The position numbers and the translations under genes were made by a program. DNA of 64,000 nt, from assembly GCA_021399435.1 (NCBI GenBank), contig JAJTUP010000032.1, positions 744,001-808,000 on the forward strand, read 5' to 3'. Positions within the stretch are counted from its first letter, which is position 1, and each line of letters starts with the position of its first letter. The notes under the pieces were generated by a model, which was not told the origin of the DNA, searched no databases, and was given only the letters and a program-made list of their open reading frames with translations. Shown here in pieces: positions 42,113 through 54,115 of the stretch. This stretch comes from Diaporthe sp. PMI_573. Its lineage: Eukaryota > Ascomycota > Sordariomycetes > Diaporthales > Diaporthaceae.

Positions 42113-43546
42113 ATGCCGCCGAGGAAGACCTATCCGCTCGCAAGCCGACGATCCGTCCGACTGAACCGCGAGTCTGCTGGAGGAGCGATCAACGGCTTAG
42201 AAAGTGTAGGAGGGACGGCCCCTGATACCGACTCGACCATTGAGCAAGAAGACTCAGCCAACGACGCAAGTCTGGTGCTCCCCAGCATTGAAGTCATTCC
42301 TGACGACTCGAACGACGAGTCCGATTCAGCAAGGACTAGCGGGACCACCACACCGATACCGACCCCAAGTGAACACGACACTGCACCTGAGATGGCCGAC
42401 GACGAAGTCCAAGCTCAGCTCGCGCAGATCCAAGCTGAGCTCACACGCCTACGCGCCGAGAACGTGCAGCTCAAGGCTGCAATCGACAGCAACGGTAATG
42501 ACAACGGCAATGGTCGCAACAATGCCCGACCACGTGAGGCTACCCCCGACGTGAGTGCGTTTGGTGGCAAGACCTTCACCCCGATTGGTATAGCCGCGCG
42601 GGCTGCCTTCAAACCCTATGGCAAGGACCAAGACGCTGTTAACCCCGACTACGACCGAAAGGCTAAACCTACGGCCACCGACCCTGGCAGGTTTGGGGGT
42701 GACAAGAACGAGTTTGACAGTTGGGTTGCCCGATTGGCTGACAAGTTTAAGATCGATAATGACACATTCAAGAACGAATATGCCCGGATGGCTCTCGTCC
42801 ATAGCCTGACGACCGATCGTGCCAATAAGATGATCAAGACTCGATACCTATCTGAGACTAACCCTTATTCGGGCGTGGCCGAAATGATCCAGGTACTAGC
42901 AACGGTGTACCACAACTCGAACCAAGCTTCCGACGCTCGTAAGGCTCTGGCTAAGATGATGTATGAGCCGGGAAGCAAAACCGATATCTTCCAGTTTATT
43001 TCGGACATCAACGCCCTAGCCGACGAAGCTGGCATCGCCGACGCTGAACGTAAAGCCACCCTATGGGAACACATCCCACCTGGTCTTGACAACCGTCTGC
43101 TTAGTGACAGCAAAGACCCCGACATTTCCTACGAACGCTTCACCCGTAACGTCGCCGACGCCGCCCACAGCCAACAACGCCATTACGAACTGAACCAGGA
43201 GCGTCGCCGTAAGAAGGATAGCTCTAATACCAACGACCCCAACGACCGTAAATCATCTTCTCATTTGCCTAAGTCTCGTAACAACCACCGACCTAAACCC
43301 GATTCCAACCCAAAGGCTTCTAACGGCAAACCTGTTACCGTCCTAACCGCTCACCGCGCCCTCACGGAGGATGAAAAGCGCGTCCACTGGGATGCTAACT
43401 CCTGCTTCATTTGCGGCAAGGTTGGCCACAAAGGCGCTGCTTGCCCGGACCGCGAGAAGCTCCCGACAGTCAAGTCTATCAAGGCTAAGGAGAAGGATGC
43501 TAAGGTAGAGGAAACGAGCTCGAGCGATGAGTCGGAAAACGAGTAG
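42113..43546 (+). CDS. Gag protein of the Ty3/gypsy element
   Basis: 477 aa from the ATG at 42113. The acidic N-terminus is followed by a coiled-coil-like helix (EVQAQLAQIQAELTRLRAEN) and the capsid-like Ty3 gag region (GDKNEFDSWVARLADKF, YARMALVHSLTTDRANKMI, DIFQFISDINALADEAGI). A CCHC zinc knuckle CFICGKVGHKGAACP sits near residues 425-440. It builds the virus-like particle and packages RNA. It ends with TAG at 43544-43546, overlapping the open p-1 pol frame by 16 nt, with a slippery-type sequence and a stem-loop at the overlap. Confidence 0.93.
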   Translation: MPPRKTYPLASRRSVRLNRESAGGAINGLESVGGTAPDTDSTIEQEDSANDASLVLPSIEVIPDDSNDESDSARTSGTTTPIPTPSEHDTAPEMADDEVQAQLAQIQAELTRLRAENVQLKAAIDSNGNDNGNGRNNARPREATPDVSAFGGKTFTPIGIAARAAFKPYGKDQDAVNPDYDRKAKPTATDPGRFGGDKNEFDSWVARLADKFKIDNDTFKNEYARMALVHSLTTDRANKMIKTRYLSETNPYSGVAEMIQVLATVYHNSNQASDARKALAKMMYEPGSKTDIFQFISDINALADEAGIADAERKATLWEHIPPGLDNRLLSDSKDPDISYERFTRNVADAAHSQQRHYELNQERRRKKDSSNTNDPNDRKSSSHLPKSRNNHRPKPDSNPKASNGKPVTVLTAHRALTEDEKRVHWDANSCFICGKVGHKGAACPDREKLPTVKSIKAKEKDAKVEETSSSDESENE

Positions 43547-46500
43547 GACCACCGGAAGTCTCTACGGTGGTCCCTATGTACACAACAGTCCAGATCGGGA
43601 GAGAGAATCCCACCTCCTTCCTCATTAATGCTCAACTTAAGAAGCATAGTGAAGAAGTGCCGATCAAAGCCCTTTGTGATACTGGAGCAGAAGCCCGACT
43701 GCTAGTCAGTCCCTCAGTAGCTCAGCGTGCGGTGGAGCAGCTGGGCGCCCGTCTTAAGAAGCTCAAACGACCTATCACCTTGACCGACTACCGCCAACAA
43801 GAAGCCGGCCGCATCACCTACATCCTCAAAACATCACTGTGTGTAGACGGTCGAACGTTCCCTGACGAATCGTTCTGGGTCACCGAAACAGGCTATGACG
43901 TATTCATTGGTCTAGACTGGTTTGTAGAAAAAGATGTCTGGCTACACCCCCGGACAAGGACATTGGAATGGCCAGAAGACAAAAAGAGCCTCGCCCACGA
44001 AAAGTGCGACCAACCGATATCTATCGACCCAGTCGTCAACGTAGCAGCCCTTCAAGCCCAGATCAATGACGACCCGCGACAAGCGCGGTGGAGGGATAAG
44101 CCGCTACCTGGCGAGCCTATACCCCTCGAGCTATCTAAGCCACAACAGATTACGGGAATCGCTGGAATCAACCCATCGTGGAGGACCAATAGAGGCGAGA
44201 AGATACCTTTTCCCCTAGACGAGGACCCAGGACACGTTCAATTGGTCCGCGAACGGTTACCACTACGGTTACGCCACCTCGAGGGTTTCTTTTCGAAGAA
44301 GGCCTCTACCAAACTCCCGCCCCGGCGACCCGGGTACGATGTGACGCTCGAACTGAAGAATCCGTTGACCGGCTCACCTCCGACCTTCCGCACACCGATC
44401 GGATTGATTCCACTGGAGAAGGAAACAACAGACGAACTCTTGAAGATTGGGTTTATCGAGCGATGTATGGAGCCCAAGGCAGCGTCAGTCCTCTTCGTAC
44501 CAAAGCCACACTCTACGGACAAGCGCTTTTGTATTGATTACCGCTGGATCAACCAATTCTTGAAGGACCGTTTGGTCCCCGCACCTGATGTCAACGGGAC
44601 AGTGGCTGGGTGCCGCAACGCTAAGAGATTCTCTAAGATTGATATCATCAGGGCCTTCAACCGACTCCGTATGGCCGTGAACTCTGAACACTTGACAGCG
44701 TTTCGTACACGCCAGGGTACATTCCAGTGGAAGGTTCTGCCTTTCGGCCTTAAGGTTGGGCCGGCTTGGTGGCAGGATTTCATTAATGCCCAATTGAACG
44801 AACTCCTAGACCTATTTGCGAGCGCCTACGCCGACGACGTTCTGATCTATTCAGATGAGGAAGACGAAGAAGTCCACTGGGTACAGGTGGAGGAAGTGAT
44901 ACACCGACTGAGCCAAGCCGATCTTCAAGGGGACATCAAGAAGTCCCGATTTAACGTCACGACGATAGACTACCTCGGCATTGTGATGGAAGCCGGGGTA
45001 GGTGTTCGCATCGACCCTGAGAAAGTGAAGGCTATTCACAACTGGAAATTCGAAGACCTCAAGTCGAAGACCGCGATCCGCTCATTCCTAGGCCTCTGCA
45101 ACTATATTCGCGTATTCTGCCATCACGCGAGCGGCACCGCAGAGCCTCTTAACCGTTTACTCAAGAAGGATGTGCCCTTTAGCTGCGGCCCCGAGCAACA
45201 AGCTGCCTTTGAAGAACTCAAACGACTCGCGTGCGAAGCGCCTGTGATGGCCTTCTTCGTACCGGGTCGAGAAACGAAAGTCGAGACTGACGCCTCACGT
45301 AACGCCACTGGAGGAGTTATCTGGCAGAAGCAACCTGACGGCGAGTGGAAGCCGGTGGGTTACTTCTCCAAGACAATGACCCCGGCCGAGAGAGCCTACC
45401 CGATCCAGGACCGCGAATTACTCGCTGTGGTACAAACCCTTGAGCAATACCAGCCTGAACTACTCGGAATGAAGTTCTTCGTCCTGACTGACCACCAAGC
45501 GCTCGTGTATTACTCGACAAAACGAGTCCTCTCTACCCGGCAAGTCCGCTGGGCAGACTTCCTCTCGAACTTCGACATCACATTCCAGTACCGACCGGGC
45601 AAGGATAACGTTGCTGCTGATGCCCTCTCACGAAAGACTGCCGATCTCCCTACTGTCAAAGCCCGTGAGCAAGAAGAACGCACAATGGCGCTGATCCCGC
45701 CCGAGAAGATTAAACCTGCGATCAACGCAGCCGAGGTTGCGTTGACACCCTATACGGTTCAGGGTTCCGACCTCGTCGACCTCATCAAGGTCGAGAATGA
45801 GAAACAAGAACTCGGCTCATATGAAGGCAAATTGATCGTCCCGGAACTCACGAGCAATGGCCAACTCTTTCTACGTACCGCTCTGATCCGCGAGGCTCAC
45901 GAACCCAAGATCTTCGCCCACCCAGGGCAGAACAAGACGATCGAGGCAATCCGCCGCCAATACCACTGGGAGGGATTGAACAAGGATGTCCGACGCTACG
46001 TGAAGAATTGCCACAAGTGCGGCCGCAACAAGGGGCGGCATGACCGTAGCCCAGGACTCCTACGCCCATTACCTATTCCGAACCACGTGTGGGAGCACGT
46101 GGCCGTCGATGGCAAAGATATGCCGCCTGACCGCTATAGCTACAATTACGTATGGGTTTTTATTTGCAAATTTAGCAGGATCTTAGCTACGCTACCGGGA
46201 CGAAAGACTGATACGGCGGAAGACCTGGCAAAGCGGTACTACCGCCACCTATATCGTTTCCTTGGTGTTCCTTGGATCTGGATCTCTGATAACGCAGGCC
46301 CGTTCATCTCTGAGTTTATGGCAACGATCAACAAACTCACAGGCACGAAGCACCGTCACGGTAGTCCTCTCCATCCGCAGACCCAAGGCGCGATTGAGAT
46401 TACCAACCAGGAACTTGACCAGAAGTTGCGCTTCTATATTGACAAATACCAGACCGACTGGAGTGTCCACCTCCCGGCCTTCGACTTCGGCCATAATGCC

Positions 46501-47292
46501 TCGTGGCACTCTAGCATCGACATGGCCCCGCTCAAAGTTGCCCTAGGCGCTGACCCGCGCAATCCCCTCTCAACCGACCTGCCTACGATTGATATCGACT
46601 CGCATCAAAAGAAGAAAGCCTTGGAGATCATACAACAAACAAAGGAAGTACAAGACCTAGCACGCAAGAACGCAGAAGCGTCCCAGGAAAAGCAGGCCAG
46701 GCAAGCGAATAAGAAACGACGGATGGTCGACTTTAAGATCAACGACTATGTATTCCTCAAGAAGAAGGGCTTTACAACTACAGCTCCTACAACGAGACTG
46801 GAGTCACAATGGACAGGGCCGTGGCAAGTACTGGAAGAACGCGGCCACAGTTACGCCCTGGACCTTCCTGCATCCTTCCGTGGTAGGAACCTCTTCCACG
46901 CTGACCGCCTACGGAAAGCGGCAATGGACCCCTTACCGCAGCAACGACGAGAACCGCCGCCGCCCGAGGAGATCAACGGCGAAGCCGAGTGGGCAGTCAC
47001 TAAGATCCTCGCGTCCAGACTGACAGGCCGCAACAAGGTACTGGAGTACCAAGTCGAGTGGCAAGGCTGTGACCCTGACGACACGTGGTACCCAGCTGGG
47101 AACTTCAAGAACGCTGCAGTGACACTGGAAAAGTTCCACCAAGAATATCCTGACGCAGCTGGACCACCAATCAAGCTACAGGAATGGATACGCGCCGCCG
47201 CTGAAGACCGTGACGACCAACCGCACAACGATGATAACATAGCTGACCACGGAGAGAAGAACCCCCGACGTAAGCAACGACGACACATATGA
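43531..47292 (+). CDS. Pol polyprotein of the Ty3/gypsy element (PR-RT-RNH-IN-chromodomain)
   Basis: The frame is open from 43531 (first ATG 43576). Order of domains, with numbering from 43567: aspartic protease CDTGAEARLLV near 38; reverse transcriptase FCIDYRWINQFLKDR near 320 and YADDVLIYSDEE near 420; RNase H TDASRNATGGVIWQ near 573; integrase zinc finger HPGQ...H...CHKC near 785-818. The integrase core has its catalytic residues in VAVDGKDMP, WISDNAGPF and GAIEITNQE. A C-terminal chromodomain follows (EWAVTKILASRLTGRNKVLE, EYQVEWQGCDPDDTWYP). All signature residues are present and no stop occurs. It is in the -1 frame to gag, so it is probably made as a Gag-Pol fusion or by reinitiation. 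Confidence 0.95.
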   Translation, partial: VGKRVGPPEVSTVVPMYTTVQIGRENPTSFLINAQLKKHSEEVPIKALCDTGAEARLLVSPSVAQRAVEQLGARLKKLKRPITLTDYRQQEAGRITYILKTSLCVDGRTFPDESFWVTETGYDVFIGLDWFVEKDVWLHPRTRTLEWPEDKKSLAHEKCDQPISIDPVVNVAALQAQINDDPRQARWRDKPLPGEPIPLELSKPQQITGIAGINPSWRTNRGEKIPFPLDEDPGHVQLVRERLPLRLRHLEGFFSKKASTKLPPRRPGYDVTLELKNPLTGSPPTFRTPIGLIPLEKETTDELLKIGFIERCMEPKAASVLFVPKPHSTDKRFCIDYRWINQFLKDRLVPAPDVNGTVAGCRNAKRFSKIDIIRAFNRLRMAVNSEHLTAFRTRQGTFQWKVLPFGLKVGPAWWQDFINAQLNELLDLFASAYADDVLIYSDEEDEEVHWVQVEEVIHRLSQADLQGDIKKSRFNVTTIDYLGIVMEAGVGVRIDPEKVKAIHNWKFEDLKSKTAIRSFLGLCNYIRVFCHHASGTAEPLNRLLKKDVPFSCGPEQQAAFEELKRLACEAPVMAFFVPGRETKVETDASRNATGGVIWQKQPDGEWKPVGYFSKTMTPAERAYPIQDRELLAVVQTLEQYQPELLGMKFFVLTDHQALVYYSTKRVLSTRQVRWADFLSNFDITFQYRPGKDNVAADALSRKTADLPTVKAREQEERTMALIPPEKIKPAINAAEVALTPYTVQGSDLVDLIKVENEKQELGSYEGKLIVPELTSNGQLFLRTALIREAHEPKIFAHPGQNKTIEAIRRQYHWEGLNKDVRRYVKNCHKCGRNKGRHDRSPGLLRPLPIPNHVWEHVAVDGKDMPPDRYSYNYVWVFICKFSRILATLPGRKTDTAEDLAKRYYRHLYRFLGVPWIWISDNAGPFISEFMATINKLTGTKHRHGSPLHPQTQGAIEITNQELDQKLRFYIDKYQTDWSVHLPAFDFGHNASWHSSIDMAPLKVALGADPRNPLSTDLPTIDIDSHQKKKALEIIQQTKEVQDLARKNAEASQEKQARQANKKRRMVDFKINDYVFLKKKGFTTTAPTTRLESQWTGPWQVLEERGHSYALDLPASFRGRNLFHADRLRKAAMDPLPQQRREPPPPEEINGEAEWAVTKILASRLTGRNKVLEYQVEWQGCDPDDTWYPAGNFKNAAVTLEKFHQEYPDAAGPPIKLQEWIRAAAEDRDDQPHNDDNIADHGEKNPRRKQRRHI
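43534..43573 (+). promoter_or_regulatory. Putative -1 ribosomal frameshift signal at gag/pol
   Basis: In gag phase the sequence reads G GAA AAC GAG TAG. The heptamer GGAAAAC (43534-43540) allows A-site AAC to re-pair as AAA in the -1 frame, which is the pol frame. Five nucleotides later a perfect 9-bp stem GGACCACCG/CGGTGGTCC (43546-43554 with 43565-43573, 10-nt loop) follows. Slip site, spacer and stem match the usual layout, though the heptamer is not the canonical XXXYYYZ. Reinitiation at the ATG at 43576 is the alternative. Confidence 0.6.
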
Positions 47293-47325
47293 TCAAACCC
47301 CGTATAGTCTACTGCGTCGATATAC

Positions 47326-47344
47326 GAGGTTTGGCGGGGGGTAG
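47326..47344 (+). other. Polypurine tract before the 3' LTR
   Basis: GAGGTTTGGCGGGGGGTAG lies directly before the TGTGACG of the 3' LTR. The G-rich part (47333-47344) is the likely plus-strand primer. Confidence 0.7.
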
Positions 47345-47548
47345 TGTGACGACGACGGAACCCTAACCCTGGATGGCCAGGTGGGGCATGCAAGCACGCG
47401 ATCTAGCGTGCAGGCCAACGCGCTTGACTTCTCGTCGCGCCCGCGGTAAAGGCTGCGGCCTTTTCTTTCTCTTGCTTCCCTAGAGTAGAATCTTCGTCCA
47501 TAGTGCCAATTCAAGGTGTTCACGCCCTCTGCAACGCTGGCCGTGACA
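47345..47548 (+). repeat. 3' LTR of the Ty3/gypsy element
   Basis: 204 bp, same sequence as the 5' LTR; followed by the AAAAC target duplication at 47549-47553. Confidence 0.95.
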
Positions 47549-47733
47549 AAAACGATATTAAATTTGAAAATAAAGATAAAATTATAAAGATAAATCAGAA
47601 TCGATATATAGATAAACTTATGAAAAGGTTTAATATACAGGAAAAAGTTGACAAAAAGGAGATAATTCCACAACTTATGCGGAACCATTACTTGCAACAC
47701 TTCCTTGGGAAAATCTTAAGGAAATATCGCTAA
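47549..47733 (+). pseudogene. Copia reverse transcriptase relic, right part
   Basis: Continues the RT frame of 41590-41667: DIKFENKDKIIKINQNRYID and KLMKRFNI, matching the end of the copia RT (I..L.Q..YI..LL.RF). It stops at 47733. It is AT-rich compared with its surroundings, suggesting an old and decayed or differently biased element. Confidence 0.7.
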
Positions 47734-48030
47734 CCTGTGCGTTCATACATTATCATGAGCTCATCCAGCACATCAAAAAGTCATCACCCGCAACGTATAT
47801 ATTTTTTGAAGAAGTATACTTGCTAAGCGGCGTTTGGGTTGACCTTCTTGACGCGCTCCGCCAGAAGGCCGACTGCAGCTCAAGCGTGGTATGGATGAGA
47901 GGCAAGGAGGATGAAAGACCTGGACAGGCATTTGCTTATGTAGATGAAGACTGGGGGGAGAAATGGGAGGAGGATACTGAAAACCCTGCTTCCGCATATA
48001 TCAGGGTCAAATCGCAGAGAGAACCCTTTC

Positions 48031-50318
<2,288 letters not shown>

Positions 50319-50408
50319 CCTTCGAGATACCCCTTGCCGTGCACAGGTGTATTTTTTCATGATTTCCATGGTTTATCATTGTCTCTGCTCGAGCCTTGGA
50401 GCACAGTA

Positions 50409-50453
50409 TAACGTCCCCGGCCCGGCTTCCGCCCCCCCCCTGATTCCGCCCCC
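50409..50453 (+). repeat. 5' terminal inverted repeat of pogo element
   Basis: 45 bp starting TAACGTCCCC, an exact inverse of 52220-52264. Flanked by the TA duplication at 50407-50408. Confidence 0.9.
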
Positions 50454-50573
50454 CCCCCACATCCGCGTTCACGCGTGTACGCGTCTGCCCCCACCCTATA
50501 TAAACTCAACCATATCTTTCCGAGAGAATTTTTTCTGGTCACCAAACTTCTTCCAAGCATCAACCTAGTCATC

Positions 50574-52214
50574 ATGAAGCCCTATGGGGAAGCCGAGATC
50601 CATGACGCCCTTGTTGCGTGCAGGGATGGAATGCCCGTCAAGCAGGCTTGCAGGACCTGGCATATCCCCCGTTCCACACTTCGCGATCGCCTCGCCGGCG
50701 CGCAAAGTCAGCGCGTTTCTCACGAACCTCAGAGGCCTCTTTCTGATGATCAGGAGGATCGATTGGCCCTATTCCTTATCAACCAAAGCAGCTTGGGCCA
50801 TGCGTTAACTCGCTGGGAAACGAGGGCTCTGGCAGCCCGAATGGCCTCGTCGGGGAAGGAGGTCGCTCCTCTCGGAAGGAAGTGGCTGAGGGCCTTCCTC
50901 CTTCGTCACCCTATCCTCCAAAGCCGTAAGTACCAGCGCGTTGAGGCTAAACGGCTAAGGGCAGCTACCAAAAAGAACGTTGGGTCGTGGTTTGACTTCA
51001 TGTAGTTGCCTATCGTGAAGGCAATTAAGCCGGCCAACCGATAGAATGCCGACGAGGGCGGGCTGATGGAGGGCAAGTCCGAGAAGGCGCTCACGATCGG
51101 CTATTCGGAAGGAAGCCAGCTTCTTCAGAAGGACTTTAATTCGAGAGCGTGGACCTCCTTCCTTGAGTGTATCTCCGCCACGGGCAAGTTCCTCGTCTCA
51201 CTTGTTATTTTTAAGGGACTCAGCATTTAGCAGTAGTGGTTTCCTATCGCCCTTGAAGATCACGAGGGCTGGCAGTTTACGGCGACGAAGAAGGGGTGGA
51301 TGGAGGAACCTATCGCTATCCACTGGCTTCGGAAGGTCTTCCTTCCTCAAACAGTACCAGAGGACCCATTAGAATGGCGCCTTCTCGTAATCAATGGGCA
51401 CCATACACATACAACGGTCGAGTTTATATGGGAATGCTTCTCGAATAAGGTGTATATCGTTTTTTTGCCCGCCCATATTTTGTATATGCTGCAACCGCTC
51501 GATGTGGCGATCTTCGGCCCTCTAAAGCTCGCATTTAAGAAGCATCTCGATCACCAGGAAGGGCATGATTCGTCAACAGTCGTGGCAAAGAAACGGTTTC
51601 TTTATTGCTATCACAAGGCTCGAATTGACACTTTAACGGAAGCAAATATACGTTCTGGCTGGCGGGCGACTGGTCTCTGGCCAGTATCTAAGCATAAGAC
51701 ACTCGGAAGCCACTTTATCGCCGATAATCGCGAGAAGGAAGCGAGATCGTTGGAATCTGGCGATACCAATAGCTCCAGCAGCCATTTCTGCACTAATAAG
51801 TGTTTTTGTCGGCCTCAAGGGACCATTTTTGCGACCCCTAAGCGATCTCAAGACCTAAGGGGTATGGTGGCTCGGTATGCCCGTCAGAAGAATCTCAGCC
51901 CCACATCACGACTCCTCTTCAGGAAAATCCTCAAAAGTTGGGACCAGATAGACGTCGATCTGACAATGTCCTCACAAAAAGCCCGAGAGTTGGAAGCCCA
52001 GATTAAAGCCAGTAGGGTAGTCCGAAGGAAGAAGGTTCAACTTGACCCGAATGAACTTTTCGCCGATATCGAGGCCATTCGGAGGACTCAGATTGAAGCG
52101 GGGGTGGTATCAGAAGAAAGCGACGCTTCAGAAGAGTCGGAAACACCATCGGAAGCGAGGTCAACTATCGTGGTGGCGGCGTCGTCGGCGACGAGGCGAA
52201 GGGGGCGGTCGTGA
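50574..52214 (+). pseudogene. Pogo/Fot1 transposase with four stops
   Basis: The protein starts MKPYGEAEIHDALVACRDG. A psq/CENP-B helix-turn-helix follows (MPVKQACRTWHIPRSTLRDR), then a second DNA-binding helix set (LGRKWLRAFLLRHP). Stops are TAG at 51003, 51042, 51228 and 51234. Of the DDD catalytic triad, the first Asp is in NADEGG (51051) and the third in QPLDVAIFGPLK. The second is Asn in LVINGHHTH (51393), a G-to-A-type change. After the core come FCRPQGTIFATPKRS and a charged tail ending at 52214. The stops at 51003, 51228 and 51234 fit CAG to TAG. A TATA box lies near 50497. Confidence 0.9.
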
Positions 52215-52219
52215 GGGAA

Positions 52220-52264
52220 GGGGGCGGAATCAGGGGGGGGGCGGAAGCCGGGCCGGGGACGTTA
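52220..52264 (-). repeat. 3' terminal inverted repeat of pogo element
   Basis: 45 bp, inverse of the left end, with the C-rich runs of equal length. Followed by TA at 52265-52266. Confidence 0.9.
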
Positions 52265-52266
52265 TA

Positions 52267-53414
52267 TGCGACTGCCGCCGAGCGGGACTCGTGTCCCCTG
52301 GTCCACCCCTCGTGCTCTCGTCTTGTCAGAGACTATAAGTAGTTATTTAATTATATCACATCATACCGTGTTGTGTGAGATCAAGAGCGCCTTCAATCCT
52401 CTACTGGATCCATAGCCGTCGTTCCTTCATCCTATGATAATTGTCTCGTGCATGTATGAGATCAGTTTGGCATGAGACGAAGTAAATATACGCCAGGAAG
52501 TGTTTCCTTTGGGGGTATATATAATGAGAGAGACATTTGAACCGGAGTTCGAAATTACGGAATACAACTCTTTAACTAATATTTCGTCTTAGGATGAGGT
52601 AAAATTGGTACTCACATTCATTCTAGAAATTCGAGATGGAGAAATTTGAAGGAGGAAAAAAAAGAAAAAGGAAAGGAAAGCCTTAAACTTAAGTTAAGGG
52701 CAGGGAAACTAGGCTTTGCTGCATGGGCAACCAGAGGGCGTTTACCGAAATTAGTTATCGACCATGGCGAGGATCTTAAGGGTTTGATGTTTCTAACCTT
52801 AAAAATACTCTGTATTGCTGGTATGGAATTTCCAAGTTCTCGGAATAAGTCTTCCGTTCCTTTCGTTCCGTCCTATTCCTTCTTACCCGTGGTTCTTCCC
52901 ATTTTAGTATTTGCATCACAGTATTGAATAGATGTAAAGTACTTGGTTAGTACTATGTGCTTTCGGAATGAACGAAGCCGCCACTACCCGTGGGTCAAAC
53001 CTTCGGTTGCCCCTTACGCCCCTGGCATAGTGCGCGCCAGAACCCTCGCACAGCCTTTTCCCTCACGCACACCTACAAAACTTTTGGTGTGATTTTGGCA
53101 AAAACTGAAAAACTTGCAACTCTTCGATAAACATGATCTTCGGTGTTTGGAGCACCAAGCGAGCCAGGCAAATACGCTGGCCTTTGCCTTCAGAGAAGAC
53201 GAAACGACATAATCTAGAATAAAGCAAGCATAAATCTGTATAAACGACTTAGAGTTGTGTTCTATGATCAATGATTGATATTGCGCCCACAGTTGTCAAC
53301 GCGTACCTTGTTAAAAGTAACCCGGCAAATCACTCGCACTGTAGACGCGGGACAATATTAACCACAGTGATGCCCATTACTGATAATACTTCCAAAATAT
53401 GAGGGCCAACATCA
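52267..53414. other. AT-rich intergenic region
   Basis: No gene recognised. An ATG ORF at 52646-52927 starts with a Lys/Glu-rich stretch and has no motif. Two TATATA-type tracts are near 52500-52530. Confidence 0.35.
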
Positions 53415-54115
53415 TTGTTCACAATATCATCTACCAGTGTGCAAATCCAGGAAAACTTGGTTGATCTCAACGTTATGGTCTACCTAGTGAATAGCACGGG
53501 CCTATGTAAGGACACCAAATCCAATGTTGCTCATATTAAAGGGCTGGTTCAGAAGGCGTTGCACCGCGCGGCAGGGAAGTTCAAATGTTCTTCCAAGAGT
53601 ACTCGAGGTTTCCCTATTCCCACTATAATGAAATTGAACAGTTCAGAAAGCACTGATCAGGGCATTGGATAGGTTCCGAAACTGTCCAATCCACCAAGGT
53701 AGGAATACCTGCCCAGCAGCTGGATACTAAGAAACATTCATGCTCTACACTTGATGATACTGACTTCGATCTCGATGTATTTTCGTTGGTTGATGAGGGC
53801 AGATGGATGATTCAAGAAAGTTTGGATTTTTGGAAGTCCTTTGGGAACCCTGTAGCCAACATGGGGCAAACGTGCGATCCTCACCGAAAGCATCGACGCA
53901 CGCAGGACACTCTCAACGCAGAAGCAGCCAAAGTGTACTTCCCAGACAGCTTCCCTGGCGACTATAAACCTCCACGCAACGCACAACAAGACAGGTCGGC
54001 TTTTCGTTGGCTTCTCCGGAGGCCCATGCCACCCGCCAAAGAAGCGGGATTCGAGTCGAGCGTCTCATTGTATGCTACCCTATTATCTCAAGCTGGTCTC
54101 CCACAGAGCGTATAA
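53415..54115 (+). pseudogene. Uncharacterised protein, probable frameshifted relic
   Basis: Two overlapping frames look like parts of one coding region. The first (53415-53672) ends with SKSTRGFPIPTIMKLNSSES. The second is open from about 53657 and reads HWIGSETVQSTKVGIPAQQ, VFSLVDEGRWMIQESLDFW, GNPVANMGQTCDPHRKHRR and LNAEAAKVYFPDSFPGDYKP before a stop at 54115. No known domain. The 3' end overlaps by 28 bp the end of the convergent gene at 54088-55129. Low confidence that it is expressed. Confidence 0.35.

Larger units (their letters stand above)
41668..47548 (+). mobile_element. Structurally complete Ty3/gypsy retrotransposon
   Basis: The element is 5,881 bp long. It has 204-bp LTRs (41668-41871 and 47345-47548) that look identical over their whole length and begin TGTGACG and end GTGACA. 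It is flanked by a perfect 5-bp target duplication AAAAC (41663-41667 and 47549-47553). Gag (477 aa) and pol (about 1,250 codons) are unbroken. A polypurine tract precedes the 3' LTR. Identical LTRs and open frames imply recent insertion and possible activity. I did not recognise a tRNA primer-binding site after the 5' LTR. It is nested in a copia RT relic. Confidence 0.95.
50409..52264 (+). mobile_element. Full-length Fot1/pogo-like DNA transposon, inactive
   Basis: A 1,856-bp element with perfect 45-bp terminal inverted repeats and TA target duplications (50407-50408 and 52265-52266). It lies about 90 bp downstream of the carboxylesterase stop, so it does not break that gene. The transposase carries four stops. 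The intact repeats mean it could still be mobilised by a related transposase. Confidence 0.9.
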
